64,000 bases of DNA from DATKDF01 sp963752045 (GTDB lineage: Bacteria > Acidobacteriota > Vicinamibacteria > Vicinamibacterales > SCN-69-37). The position numbers were made by a program, and so were the translations under genes. Shown in pieces: positions 16,649 to 24,911 of this stretch (the stretch's first letter is position 1; each line of letters opens with the position of its first letter). Under the pieces are notes generated by a model. That model ran no database searches and was not told the origin of the DNA. It saw only the letters and a program-made list of their open reading frames with translations. The stretch covers positions 1 to 64,000 of the forward strand of contig CAVVWN010000009.1 of the NCBI GenBank assembly GCA_963752045.1, read 5' to 3'.

Positions 16649-18694
16649 ATGACCGACCAGACGACACCGCCTGAAGCCAAGCTGGAATCCTGGAAGGCCA
16701 TCGCGGCCTATCTCAACCGTGATGCGCGGACCGTGATGCGATGGGAGCAGAGTGAGAACCTGCCCATCCACCGTCATCGCCACCTCGCCCGCAGCACGGT
16801 CTATGCGTACACGCACGAGCTCGACGCATGGCAAGCCGGACGGAAGCCGGAGGGGAAGTCCGCCGATCAGGCGGCGCCACGCAGCTTTGCCACACGTCTC
16901 GTCGCCGCGGCCGCCGTGGGAATGATGACGGTGCTCTCGGCAGGGGGAGGGAGGTTCGTTGGCCCGGCCGACGTGACGGCGGCCGCCATTTCGTCCGAGC
17001 CCGTTCGGAAGGTCGTGACATCCGAGCAATGGAATTACTCGGCTGGTCCGGTATCAGCCGATGGACGCTACCTTCCCTACATCGACAAGGAGTACAGCCT
17101 CGCCCTCCAGGATCTCGTGGACGGCACCGATCGGGTCCTGGTCAGGGCCGCCGAGGCGGGCACGGGATTCCCGGCGCTCGCCGTCGTGTCGAGAGACGGC
17201 CGCCAACTGGCGTACAGCTGGTGCTATGCGGCTGGCTCGGAGATGACGCGCGTGTGTGAGCTCTGGGCGCTCGGGTTGCACGACCCTCAGGGCTCGCGCC
17301 GCAAGCTCGCGGGCAACACCGAGACGTTCCTCACACCGCTCGACTGGACTCCCGATGGCTCGTCGATCGTCGTCACGATCGGTCAGGCGCATACGGAACG
17401 CATAGGCCTGGCCGATGCAACCACCGGCGCTCTCAGTCCATTGAAGTCCCTGGGTTGGCGCGGTACGGCGCGCGCGGTGGCCTCGCCCGATGGTCAGGAC
17501 ATCGGGCTCGACGGCCAGATCGGCGACGCGGAGAATGACCGCGACGTATTCGTCCTCGCCGCCGATGGCAGTCGGGAAACCGCCGTGGTGCGTCATCCTG
17601 CCAGAGACCTCTTCGTCGGCTGGGCACCCGGCGGCGGACACCTGCTCTTCGCGAGCGACCGCCGAGGCCAGATGGAGCTCTGGGCTCAGCCGTGGGTGAA
17701 TCGTCGCCCGCAGGGTGAACCCCGGCCGCTCGCTCCAGTGCCGCCGGGCAGGCTGCTGGGCCTGTCGGCCAGCGGCACGCTGTTCACACAGGAGTTCGTG
17801 GCCAGCCGGACGATAGAGATGGTCGCGCTGGATCTCGCCTCGGGCCGCCGGGCTGAGCCTCCGGCGAGGCTCATGTCCATCGGGAACTACACGAGCCCAG
17901 CCTGGTCGCCGGACGGGTCGGCACTGGCCTATGCCACCTCACGAGACGGCGTTCGTCTCGTGGGGATTCGTGATCTCGACACCGGAGAAACGCGGGAGCT
18001 GGACGCTGAGGCGCTCGCCGGGATGCAGGGGCTCACCTGGTCTCCAGACGGCAGGTCGCTGCTGGTCAGCGCGGCCCGCGACAATCACTACGGCATCTAC
18101 CGGCTTGATGCGCACGACGGATCGATCGAATTCCTCGTGCCCATCGAAAGCAGCGATCAGTTGAGCTACGAAGGCTTCTTCTGGTCGCCGGATGGAGGCC
18201 GGCTCTACTACCACAGCCAGAACGGCACGATTCACGCGCGCGACGAGATCTCCGGCGCGACGCGCGAAGTGGTCAGGGGACCGTTCGGACCGATCTCGGT
18301 ATCGCCCGACGGAGAGTGGATTGCCACGAGCCGCGCCGGCGATGCGGCGACGCCGGTGGCTCTGGTCCTTGTGTCAGCGGCCACGGGACAGGTTCGTGAG
18401 CTGCTACGTCTCGAGGTAGGCGAAGGCATCAACAACGTTGCGATGCCGTGGACACCTGACGGTCGGGCGGTCCTGATGAGGAAGATGCTGGCCGGCGGCG
18501 GAAGCGAGCTGTGGATGGTACCGACCGACGGCGCACGTCCGCGCAAGCTGGAGTTCGACGCCGGCCGCATCGCCGAGGCCGCCTGGGGCAAGATGCGACT
18601 TCATCCGGACGGGCGACGGCTGGCGTACGTCACGGGCTGGGGCCGGGCGGAAGTCTGGGTGCTCGAGAACCTGACGTCACTGATCCAACGGTAG
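16649..18694 (+). CDS. HTH-transmembrane-propeller protein D
   Basis: This fourth paralogue has 681 residues. The HTH (LESWKAIAAYL..RTVMRWEQSENLPIHRHRH...) is the most divergent of the four. The following 43-residue linker and membrane segment is identical to that of protein C, and the propeller again differs. I chose ATG 16649, where the HTH starts; an upstream ATG at 16538 would lie before the promoter candidate. The C-terminus (AEVWVLENL) matches the end of the other propellers. The di-heme peroxidase copy 3 begins 15 nt downstream, so this is the third propeller-peroxidase pair. Regulation of its own promoter is a plausible inference. Confidence 0.85.
   Translation: MTDQTTPPEAKLESWKAIAAYLNRDARTVMRWEQSENLPIHRHRHLARSTVYAYTHELDAWQAGRKPEGKSADQAAPRSFATRLVAAAAVGMMTVLSAGGGRFVGPADVTAAAISSEPVRKVVTSEQWNYSAGPVSADGRYLPYIDKEYSLALQDLVDGTDRVLVRAAEAGTGFPALAVVSRDGRQLAYSWCYAAGSEMTRVCELWALGLHDPQGSRRKLAGNTETFLTPLDWTPDGSSIVVTIGQAHTERIGLADATTGALSPLKSLGWRGTARAVASPDGQDIGLDGQIGDAENDRDVFVLAADGSRETAVVRHPARDLFVGWAPGGGHLLFASDRRGQMELWAQPWVNRRPQGEPRPLAPVPPGRLLGLSASGTLFTQEFVASRTIEMVALDLASGRRAEPPARLMSIGNYTSPAWSPDGSALAYATSRDGVRLVGIRDLDTGETRELDAEALAGMQGLTWSPDGRSLLVSAARDNHYGIYRLDAHDGSIEFLVPIESSDQLSYEGFFWSPDGGRLYYHSQNGTIHARDEISGATREVVRGPFGPISVSPDGEWIATSRAGDAATPVALVLVSAATGQVRELLRLEVGEGINNVAMPWTPDGRAVLMRKMLAGGGSELWMVPTDGARPRKLEFDAGRIAEAAWGKMRLHPDGRRLAYVTGWGRAEVWVLENLTSLIQR
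16835..16962 (+). repeat. Near-identical membrane-linker block, copy 2 (pair 2)
   Basis: Partner of 14613-14740, 2222 bases downstream, with two mismatches in 128 bases. Confidence 0.85.
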
Positions 18695-18709
18695 CTGGCA
18701 GGATCATAC

Positions 18710-19660
18710 ATGCGGCTCCTCGAGCTTCTCCTCGTCGTCGTAATTCCGCTGGGCCTTGACCTGTACCTCCCGGCCCCGGACGAGAATCCACTGACGGCTG
18801 AGAAGATCGAGCTGGGCCGGCAGTTGTTCTCCGACACGCGCCTCTCGGTAGATGGGTCGATCTCGTGCGCGACCTGCCACGACCCGAACCGCGCCTTCTC
18901 GAGTGAAGAGCCGCTCGCCGTCGGCATCTTCGGACGCGTCGGCCGGCGAAACGCGCCGGCCATCATCAACCGCGGTTACGGCCGGTCGTTCTTCTGGGAC
19001 GGGCGAGTGGCGACGCTCGAGGAGCAGGTGCTGCGGCCGATCGAGGATCCGCTGGAGATGGGGTTCGACGCAGACGAGGCGGCCGCCCGCGTCGGTATCT
19101 CGCGCGAGGAACTCTCGCACGCGCTCGCCAGCTTCGTGCGGTCGATTCTGATCGGCGACTCGCGGTTCGACCGGTTCATCGACGGCGATCGAGACGCACT
19201 GACTGCAGAGGAACAAGCGGGCCTCCGCGTGTTCCGCACGAAGGGCCGATGCGCCTTCTGCCACTCGGGGCCGACCTTCACCGACGAGGAGTTCCACAAC
19301 ACGGGCGTGGCGTGGTCGCCCCACGATCCCGAGACTGCGGGTCCGGAAGTAGTGCGGGAGGCCCCGGCCGCCGGGCTCACGCCGGCTGGCCGGTTGCTCG
19401 ACGAGGGGCGCTGGCTCGTGACCAGCCGCGAGGCCGATCGCGGCGCCTTCAAGACACCCACGCTTCGCGAGGTTGCCCGCACCGCGCCGTACATGCACGA
19501 CGGCAGCCTCGCCACGCTGGAAGCCGTTGTCGATTTTTATGACGGCGGTGGCAAGCCCAACCCGAACCTGGATGCGGACATCAAGCCCATTGGCCTGACA
19601 GTCGGGGAAAAGCGCGCGCTCGTGGCCTTCCTGCGCGCGCTCGGCGGCACGGCACCGTGA
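18710..19660 (+). CDS. Di-heme cytochrome c peroxidase / MauG-like protein (copy 3)
   Basis: This 316-residue BCCP/MauG family member has heme c motifs CATCH (53-57) and CAFCH (181-185) and the RTAPYMHDGS block. It is very similar to copy 2 in the first 180 residues, including the short hydrophobic leader (LLELLLVVVIPLG) without a lipobox. After the second heme it carries an insertion of about 25 residues (PHDPETAGPEVVREAP...) that copies 1 and 2 lack, perhaps changing partner docking. It lies 15 nt after HTH-propeller D. Like its relatives it should be a periplasmic peroxidase or protein-oxidising enzyme; the substrate is unknown. Confidence 0.92.
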   Translation: MRLLELLLVVVIPLGLDLYLPAPDENPLTAEKIELGRQLFSDTRLSVDGSISCATCHDPNRAFSSEEPLAVGIFGRVGRRNAPAIINRGYGRSFFWDGRVATLEEQVLRPIEDPLEMGFDADEAAARVGISREELSHALASFVRSILIGDSRFDRFIDGDRDALTAEEQAGLRVFRTKGRCAFCHSGPTFTDEEFHNTGVAWSPHDPETAGPEVVREAPAAGLTPAGRLLDEGRWLVTSREADRGAFKTPTLREVARTAPYMHDGSLATLEAVVDFYDGGGKPNPNLDADIKPIGLTVGEKRALVAFLRALGGTAP

Positions 19661-19678
19661 CGCGACAAGCCGTCCGGC

Positions 19679-19882
19679 CTAGCGCGTGACGAGCGCGGCG
19701 ACGATGGCCACGAGCGTCGTCACCTGGATTCCCACCAGCCACGTGAACTGACGGGAGACCTTGCCGTCGAGGCTGTCGATGGCCTCGCGTATGCCGTCGA
19801 TCTGCCTGGAGTGCTCCACGATTCTGCCCTCGAGAAATGCCAACCGCTCTGCTTCTGCTGCCACGTCCGACTCCTCAACCAT
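19679..19882 (-). CDS. Small coiled-coil single-pass membrane protein
   Basis: This 67-residue protein has an acidic N-terminal helix with heptad-like spacing (VAAEAERLAFLEGRIVEHSRQIDGIREAI) and a C-terminal membrane segment (WLVGIQVTTLVAIVAALV) ending in TR. Small proteins with this layout occur widely in bacteria and may oligomerise at the membrane, but I cannot name a function. It is convergent with the di-heme peroxidase gene (19-nt gap). The coherent helix-plus-anchor structure supports a real gene. Confidence 0.65.
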   Translation of the reverse strand: MVEESDVAAEAERLAFLEGRIVEHSRQIDGIREAIDSLDGKVSRQFTWLVGIQVTTLVAIVAALVTR

Positions 19883-20149
19883 ACCGTCGTCTGCCCCCCA
19901 TGGGCAATCGCGATCGTGACAGCCGCACGAACTATGCCATCAAGGCCGAGCGCAAACGGGCGGATTCAGGAGCGACCATTGCAGAATCTGCGATCTGCTG
20001 GCATCACTCAGCGGGCAGGACGTCCGTACACCCGACGTGGTTCCGCGAGCTTCGGCGGACAAACCGGCCCCCCGACGAGCCGTTGCGTGGTTCCGGGCCG
20101 CCTGCCCGCATTTGCCTTGCCGGGCCGCCGGTGGTAAGTACACCCCTGC

Positions 20150-20905
20150 TTGACCCCAGCCAAGCGGACGTTCGAGGCCGAACGACTCGAGATCATTCGC
20201 TCACTCGAACGGACCCATTTCTGGTTCGTGGCCCGCCGGGCGCTCGTCCTGCACCTTCTCGAGCGCTACGGTCGGCCTGCGTCGTCAGTCGTCATGGACG
20301 TCGGCTGCGGTACGGGTCTGCTCGCCGAGCACCTGGCAGAGCGTGGCGTCCGGGTTGTTGCGCTCGACCTTCGGCCGGAGGGGCTTCGCAGACTTCACGC
20401 GTCCGGCGCCCCGGTGTGGCCCGTGCAGTCGCTGGCGACCGCGCTGCCGGTCTCGAGCGATACGGCCGACGTGGTGATTTCGCTCGACGTCCTCGAGCAC
20501 GTCGACGACCTCGAAGCCATTGCCGAGGTGGCACGAGTTCTCAAGCCTGGCGGCACGTTCGTCATGACGGTCCCCGCGATGCCTTCGCTCTGGAGCGCGC
20601 GCGATGAGGAGGCCGGTCATCTGCGGCGATACACGCGTCGCACGCTCCGCGAACTGGTCGGCCGGGCCGGCCTCGAACTGGTCGACCTCCGCTTCTACCA
20701 GTGCCTGTTGCTGCCGCTGGTCGCGGTCACACGCGTGCTCGGCAAGCGCTGGGCCTCGACGCAGCGTGCCGAGGAACGACCCGGCGGGTTCGTCAATCGC
20801 CTGTGCCTCTCCGTCAGCCGCTTCGAAGTTGCCGTAAGCGACGTGATCGCGTGGCCCGTGGGGTCTTCGCTGGCCGCGGTCGCCAGAAAGCCGGTGCTGT
20901 CATGA
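20150..20905 (+). CDS. Class I SAM-dependent methyltransferase (first gene of six-gene cluster)
   Basis: This 251-residue methyltransferase has motif I VMDVGCGTGLLAEHL (about 48-60), an acidic residue after strand 2 (VVALDLRP), the ISLDVLEHV motif and VLKPGGTFVMTVP. The N-terminal HFWFVARR segment is typical of methyltransferases found in polysaccharide and lipid-glycan clusters. The only suitable start is TTG 20150; there is no in-frame ATG or GTG before the fold. The stop overlaps the next start (ATGA), as with most genes up to 24.9 kb, so it is the first gene of a coupled operon. The acceptor is unknown. Confidence 0.88.
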   Translation: MTPAKRTFEAERLEIIRSLERTHFWFVARRALVLHLLERYGRPASSVVMDVGCGTGLLAEHLAERGVRVVALDLRPEGLRRLHASGAPVWPVQSLATALPVSSDTADVVISLDVLEHVDDLEAIAEVARVLKPGGTFVMTVPAMPSLWSARDEEAGHLRRYTRRTLRELVGRAGLELVDLRFYQCLLLPLVAVTRVLGKRWASTQRAEERPGGFVNRLCLSVSRFEVAVSDVIAWPVGSSLAAVARKPVLS

Positions 20906-21708
20906 AACCCGACCCGTTCGAGCTCATCCTCTTTTCGACGGACGTCCCGTTCATCCAGGAAGCCGTCGCCGCTGGCGTCGACGGCTTCATCGTTGACTGG
21001 GAAGACCGCGGAAAGCCGGAGCGGCAGCTGCTGGCCGATACCGAAATCAATCACGATACGCCCGAGGACCTCCGTCGGGTCCGCGAGGCCACGACGGCGC
21101 GCGTCCTCTGCCGAATCAACGGCGTGTGTGAGACGACCGAGAATGAAGTCGAGACCGCCATTGGCGAGGGCGCCGATGAGATTCTGCTGCCCATGGTCAG
21201 GGCGGCTCGCGAGGTGGAGGCCGTGCTCGAGCTGGTCGACGGCCGCTGCGGTGTCGGCATGCTGATCGAAACGGAGACGGCGGTCGCACGCGCCGAGTCG
21301 TTTGCAGGACTTCCGCTGTCGCGCGTGTACGTCGGCCTGAACGACCTCGCCATCGAGCGGCGCACCGAGAATCTCTTCAAGGCCGTTGCCGACGGCACCG
21401 TTGCGAGCGTGCGCGATGCGGTGACGGCGCCGTTCGGCTTCGGCGGGCTGACCCTGCCTGAACGCGGACACCCGATACCCTGCCACCTTCTGATGGCCGA
21501 GATGATCCGGCTCGAGTGCCGGTTCTCGTTCCTGCGGCGGTCGTTTCGTCGCGACTGTCGCGGCCGGTCGGTTGCCGACGTCGTCAGCCGGATTCGCGCG
21601 GGCCTCGCGCGCAGCCGCGCCCGTTCTGACGCAGGTGTCGTCTGCGATCGCCTCGCGCTCGAGCGCGCCATCGCCGGGTGGGATCTGGCCCGTGCCGTTG
21701 CGGGATAG
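20902..21708 (+). CDS. HpcH/HpaI (CitE-like) aldolase/lyase family protein
   Basis: This 268-residue TIM-barrel protein belongs to the HpcH/HpaI aldolase-citrate lyase beta family, which cleaves or forms C-C bonds through a pyruvate or acyl enolate bound to a divalent metal. Family marks are FIVDWEDRGKPERQ (near 28-42), CRINGV, EGADEILLPMV and GMLIETETAVARAE, with the acidic metal ligands in the last two. YVGLNDLAIER follows. The frame starts at ATG 20902, overlapping the methyltransferase stop by four bases. Its position between a methyltransferase and a sugar-nucleotide epimerase suggests it makes or breaks an unusual sugar acid, but this is inference. Confidence 0.85.
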   Translation: MKPDPFELILFSTDVPFIQEAVAAGVDGFIVDWEDRGKPERQLLADTEINHDTPEDLRRVREATTARVLCRINGVCETTENEVETAIGEGADEILLPMVRAAREVEAVLELVDGRCGVGMLIETETAVARAESFAGLPLSRVYVGLNDLAIERRTENLFKAVADGTVASVRDAVTAPFGFGGLTLPERGHPIPCHLLMAEMIRLECRFSFLRRSFRRDCRGRSVADVVSRIRAGLARSRARSDAGVVCDRLALERAIAGWDLARAVAG

Positions 21709-22654
21709 CGTCGCCCTCGTCACGGGCGGCGCGGGCGCCGTCGGCGCGAATCTGCTGCGCCGGTTGATCGCCGCCAGATCGGAAGTCCACGCAATCGTCA
21801 GGCCCGAGACCAACCGGTGGCGACTCACGGACCTTCCGGGCCAGGTCGTCCTGCACGATGCCGACCTCACTGACGCCGCAGCCGTGCGGCGCGTCGTGGG
21901 CGATGTGAAGCCCGACGTCGTGTTCCATCTGGCCAGGCACCGTGGCAATCCGGCCGCGCTCGACTACCGGGCGGCCTACGCGCACAACGTGGACGCCACG
22001 CTGAACCTGCTCGAGGCGCTCGACGGCATGCGGCTCGCCCGGTTCGTGCACGCCGGGTCGTCCCTCGAGTACGACCTCGACCGATCGCCGCTCGACGAGG
22101 CCGACGCGCCCCGTCCGCGCACCGTCCATGGCGTCACCAAGGCTGCCGCCTCGCTCCTCGCCCAGCACTTTGCCCGCACTCGCGGCGTCCCCACCGTGGT
22201 GCTGCGCCTGTTCACGGTGTACGGGCCGTGGGAAGCGCCGACGCGATTCGTGCCGCAGCTGATCCTTGCGGCGCTCGAGGGCCGGCCGCTCAGGGTGACG
22301 AGTGACGCGGCGCTCGCCCACGACTGGATCTACGTGGACGACGTCGTCGAGGCCTGTCTGCGGGGTGCGACGGCCGACGGGGTGGTTGGCGAGATCATCA
22401 ACATCGCCACAGGACGGGAGAGCACGAACGGACAGCTGATTGAGGTGGTCGAACGCCTCGTGGGGCGGACGATTCTCCGGGCGGATGAGCCGTTTCCCGC
22501 GCGCCCATGGGACACCGGGCATTGGGTCGCCGATGTCACCCGGGCGCGCGACCGGCTCGGCTGGCAGGCGACGACCGATCTCGAGACCGGGCTCGCCCGC
22601 ACGATCGAGTGGCTTCGGCGCCGTCCATCCGCCTACTGCGACCGGTCCGCATGA
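21692..22654 (+). CDS. NAD-dependent epimerase/dehydratase (extended SDR) with altered catalytic Tyr
   Basis: This 320-residue extended short-chain dehydrogenase resembles UDP-sugar 4-epimerases and dehydratases. The NAD motif is GGAGAVG (12-18). Later family features are FTVYGPWEAP, the HDWIYVDDVV segment and a C-terminal sugar-binding region. In the catalytic YxxxK motif the tyrosine appears to be replaced by histidine (VHGVTK, His 146, Lys 150), while the preceding Ser pair is kept. The enzyme may therefore have altered chemistry or be inactive. I used GTG 21692, which keeps the whole Rossmann motif and overlaps the aldolase gene by 17 bases; the ATG at 21572 would give a long overlap. Confidence 0.85.
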   Translation: MPLRDSVALVTGGAGAVGANLLRRLIAARSEVHAIVRPETNRWRLTDLPGQVVLHDADLTDAAAVRRVVGDVKPDVVFHLARHRGNPAALDYRAAYAHNVDATLNLLEALDGMRLARFVHAGSSLEYDLDRSPLDEADAPRPRTVHGVTKAAASLLAQHFARTRGVPTVVLRLFTVYGPWEAPTRFVPQLILAALEGRPLRVTSDAALAHDWIYVDDVVEACLRGATADGVVGEIINIATGRESTNGQLIEVVERLVGRTILRADEPFPARPWDTGHWVADVTRARDRLGWQATTDLETGLARTIEWLRRRPSAYCDRSA

Positions 22655-24177
22655 TCCGCATCCTGGCTCTCGGGCTCGTCGTCTTCGCCCTGGCCCTGAT
22701 GCGGAGCCTCGCCGACGGCATTGGCTTCGCCGACGAGAGCTGGTTTCTGCAGGTCGTGGCCAGGCTTCGCGCCGGGGACACGCTCTACCGCGACGTGTTT
22801 CTCGGTGTCACGCCGCTTTCGGCCTGGGTGACCTCCGGCGTGAGCCTGGCGATCGGGATTGAGATTCTGACCGTGAAGGTCGTGACCAACGCGTGCTTCG
22901 CGGTCACGACCGTGCTGGCCGGACGGCTGGCCAGGGAGGCCGGCCTCTCGGCGGGAGCGTCATGGGTCGTGATGGCGGCGATGTTCGTCTGGGCCAGGCC
23001 CTACAACAATCCACCCTACACGCCGATGGCGATGGCGTTCCTCGTGGCGGCACTCGTCGCGAGTCTCGTGGCTGCCAGAGCGGAACGCGGCCGGGACTTC
23101 GCGTCGCGCGCGTGGCTGGGCGCGGGCGTGCTCGCGGGTCTCGCGTTTGCGTCGAAGCAGAACGTCGGCGTCCTCGCGCTGGCGTCGGTGTGCGGAGCGC
23201 TCGCTGTGGCCGCCGGAACCGGTCCTGGCCGCCCGGGGCGTCACGCTATGTGGGTCGTCGCGGGCTTTTCGGCCGCGTCGCTGCTCGTGCTCGCGCCCGT
23301 CGCGGGCTCCGGCGGTCTGCCGGCCCTCTGGGACTATGGCTTCGCCGGAAAAGGTGCCTATCTCGACATCGGCTCGGTGTCGTACGCGAGCAGCCTGCGT
23401 GCGCTGTTCGCGCCGCTCGCCGCCGGGCCGACCGCTGGCGATCTGCAGGCGGCGATGCATGGACTGGTGCTGCTGCTGCCGCTCGCCGTGCTGATCGCGG
23501 CCGCCGCGGCCGCGGGCCACCTCAATCGGCTGGATTGGACGATGGTGCTCTTTGCCGTGACGACGGCGCTCGTCGCGTATCCCAGGCTGGACCGTTTCCA
23601 CATGGCGTACGCCGTGCCGGTGCATCTGGTCGCGCTCGGCCGGTTGCTACCGCGTCTGACCGTGGGACGGCCGCATCCGGCCTTGGGTCGCGTCGCCGGG
23701 TGGGGCGTCGCCGCGCTCGCGCTGGCCGTCGCGCTGCGCCCGGTCGTGACGCTCGCGCGAGAAGATCGTCAGCCGCTGGCGATGACGCATTTTCGGGGTG
23801 GGCTCGTGGCGCCAGAGCAGGCCGCGGAGATCCGGGCGCAGGCGGCCGCGCTTCGCGATGCGACAGGCGCCGGACCGGTGTTCATCGTGATTCCCACGGC
23901 CGGATTCTGGTATCTGGCAAGCGGCGCGCGGAACCCGACGCCGTTCGACATCCCGGCTCGGACCGCGACCGGCGCGCACGGCATCGACCGGCTTCTGGCC
24001 CGGCTCGAAGCCGGTGAGATCACGCGCGTGTGCCTCGACGACGGACCGCCAGGCCGGCAGTCGCTCGTCGAGGTCGAGACGTTCGTGAGGCATCACTTCG
24101 ACGGCGGTCCCGATGTCGGGCCATGTACCATGTATGCGGCGCCGGCAGCCGGCGTCGCCAGCAAGAGGTCATCATGA
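22651..24177 (+). CDS. Polytopic GT-C family glycosyltransferase (PMT/ArnT-like)
   Basis: This 508-residue integral membrane protein has about ten hydrophobic segments. Near the N-terminus, after the first membrane helix, is the acidic ADESW followed by ARLRAGDTLYRDVFLGVTPL. That is the signature of GT39/ArnT-like enzymes, which use polyprenyl-phosphate sugars and act at the outer face of the inner membrane. A soluble C-terminal region (about 390-508) follows. The ATG at 22651 overlaps the epimerase stop (ATGA), and the next methyltransferase overlaps this stop in turn. Together with its neighbours it points to building or decorating a surface glycan or lipid. Confidence 0.8.
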   Translation: MIRILALGLVVFALALMRSLADGIGFADESWFLQVVARLRAGDTLYRDVFLGVTPLSAWVTSGVSLAIGIEILTVKVVTNACFAVTTVLAGRLAREAGLSAGASWVVMAAMFVWARPYNNPPYTPMAMAFLVAALVASLVAARAERGRDFASRAWLGAGVLAGLAFASKQNVGVLALASVCGALAVAAGTGPGRPGRHAMWVVAGFSAASLLVLAPVAGSGGLPALWDYGFAGKGAYLDIGSVSYASSLRALFAPLAAGPTAGDLQAAMHGLVLLLPLAVLIAAAAAAGHLNRLDWTMVLFAVTTALVAYPRLDRFHMAYAVPVHLVALGRLLPRLTVGRPHPALGRVAGWGVAALALAVALRPVVTLAREDRQPLAMTHFRGGLVAPEQAAEIRAQAAALRDATGAGPVFIVIPTAGFWYLASGARNPTPFDIPARTATGAHGIDRLLARLEAGEITRVCLDDGPPGRQSLVEVETFVRHHFDGGPDVGPCTMYAAPAAGVASKRSS

Positions 24178-24899
24178 AAGCCACGTCAGAGAAGCTCGAG
24201 TACCAGCGTGGGTACTTCGCCCACGGCGGCCGCACGCGCCGCATTTCGCTTGGCGAGACGCCGTGCGTCGGCAGGCACTTCTCCCGCACGATCGATCCGC
24301 TCGGTCTCGCACCCGGCGCACGCGTGCTCGAGCTCGGCTGCGGCATGGGCCGGTTCACGGCGCTTCTTCTCGACCGGGGATTCGAGGTGACGGCGCTCGA
24401 CCTGTCCGAGTATCTGGTGGACCGGCTCCGATCCGAGTTTGCCGGCACGGACCGGCTCACCGCGATTGCCGGCCGGTCCGAGGATGTCGCGCGTGCGGTC
24501 TCGACGAAGTTCGACGCCGTCGTCGGCTTCTTCTTTCTGCATCACCTCAGCGCGCTCGACGATACGTTCGCCGCCGCCCGGGCGGTGCTCGCGCCGGGCG
24601 GACGGGCGGCATTCTGCGAGCCGAACGCCTTCAACCCGCTGGTCTATCTGCAGGTGACGTTCACGCCGAGCATGTCGTGGAAGGGCGAGCCGTCGATCCC
24701 GAAGATGAGGCCGTCGGTGGTCTTCCCGGCGCTCGAGCGCCAGGGCTTCCGTAACATGCGGACGGATCTCTACGGCGCGCTGCCTCCGGTCGTCGCGAAC
24801 ACCGGCGTGGGCCGGATGGCCGAGCGGGCGATTGAGTGGGTGGCGCCGCTTCGTCCGTTCAGCGCGTATCGCGTGTTCTCGGCCGAGGCCGCCGGCTGA
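24174..24899 (+). CDS. Class I SAM-dependent methyltransferase (second in cluster)
   Basis: This 241-residue methyltransferase has motif I VLELGCGMGRFTALL (about 44-58) and an acidic residue after strand 2 (VTALDLSEYL). FFFLHHL and the VLAPGGRAAFCEPN strand follow. Its N-terminus (KLEYQRGYFAHGG) resembles methyltransferases from glycan and natural-product clusters. AGAGG lies upstream and the ATG overlaps the glycosyltransferase stop by four bases. It is not a close copy of the methyltransferase at 20150, so two different positions or substrates are probably methylated. Confidence 0.88.
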   Translation: MKATSEKLEYQRGYFAHGGRTRRISLGETPCVGRHFSRTIDPLGLAPGARVLELGCGMGRFTALLLDRGFEVTALDLSEYLVDRLRSEFAGTDRLTAIAGRSEDVARAVSTKFDAVVGFFFLHHLSALDDTFAAARAVLAPGGRAAFCEPNAFNPLVYLQVTFTPSMSWKGEPSIPKMRPSVVFPALERQGFRNMRTDLYGALPPVVANTGVGRMAERAIEWVAPLRPFSAYRVFSAEAAG

Positions 24900-24911
24900 G
24901 GTGCGGCAGCC

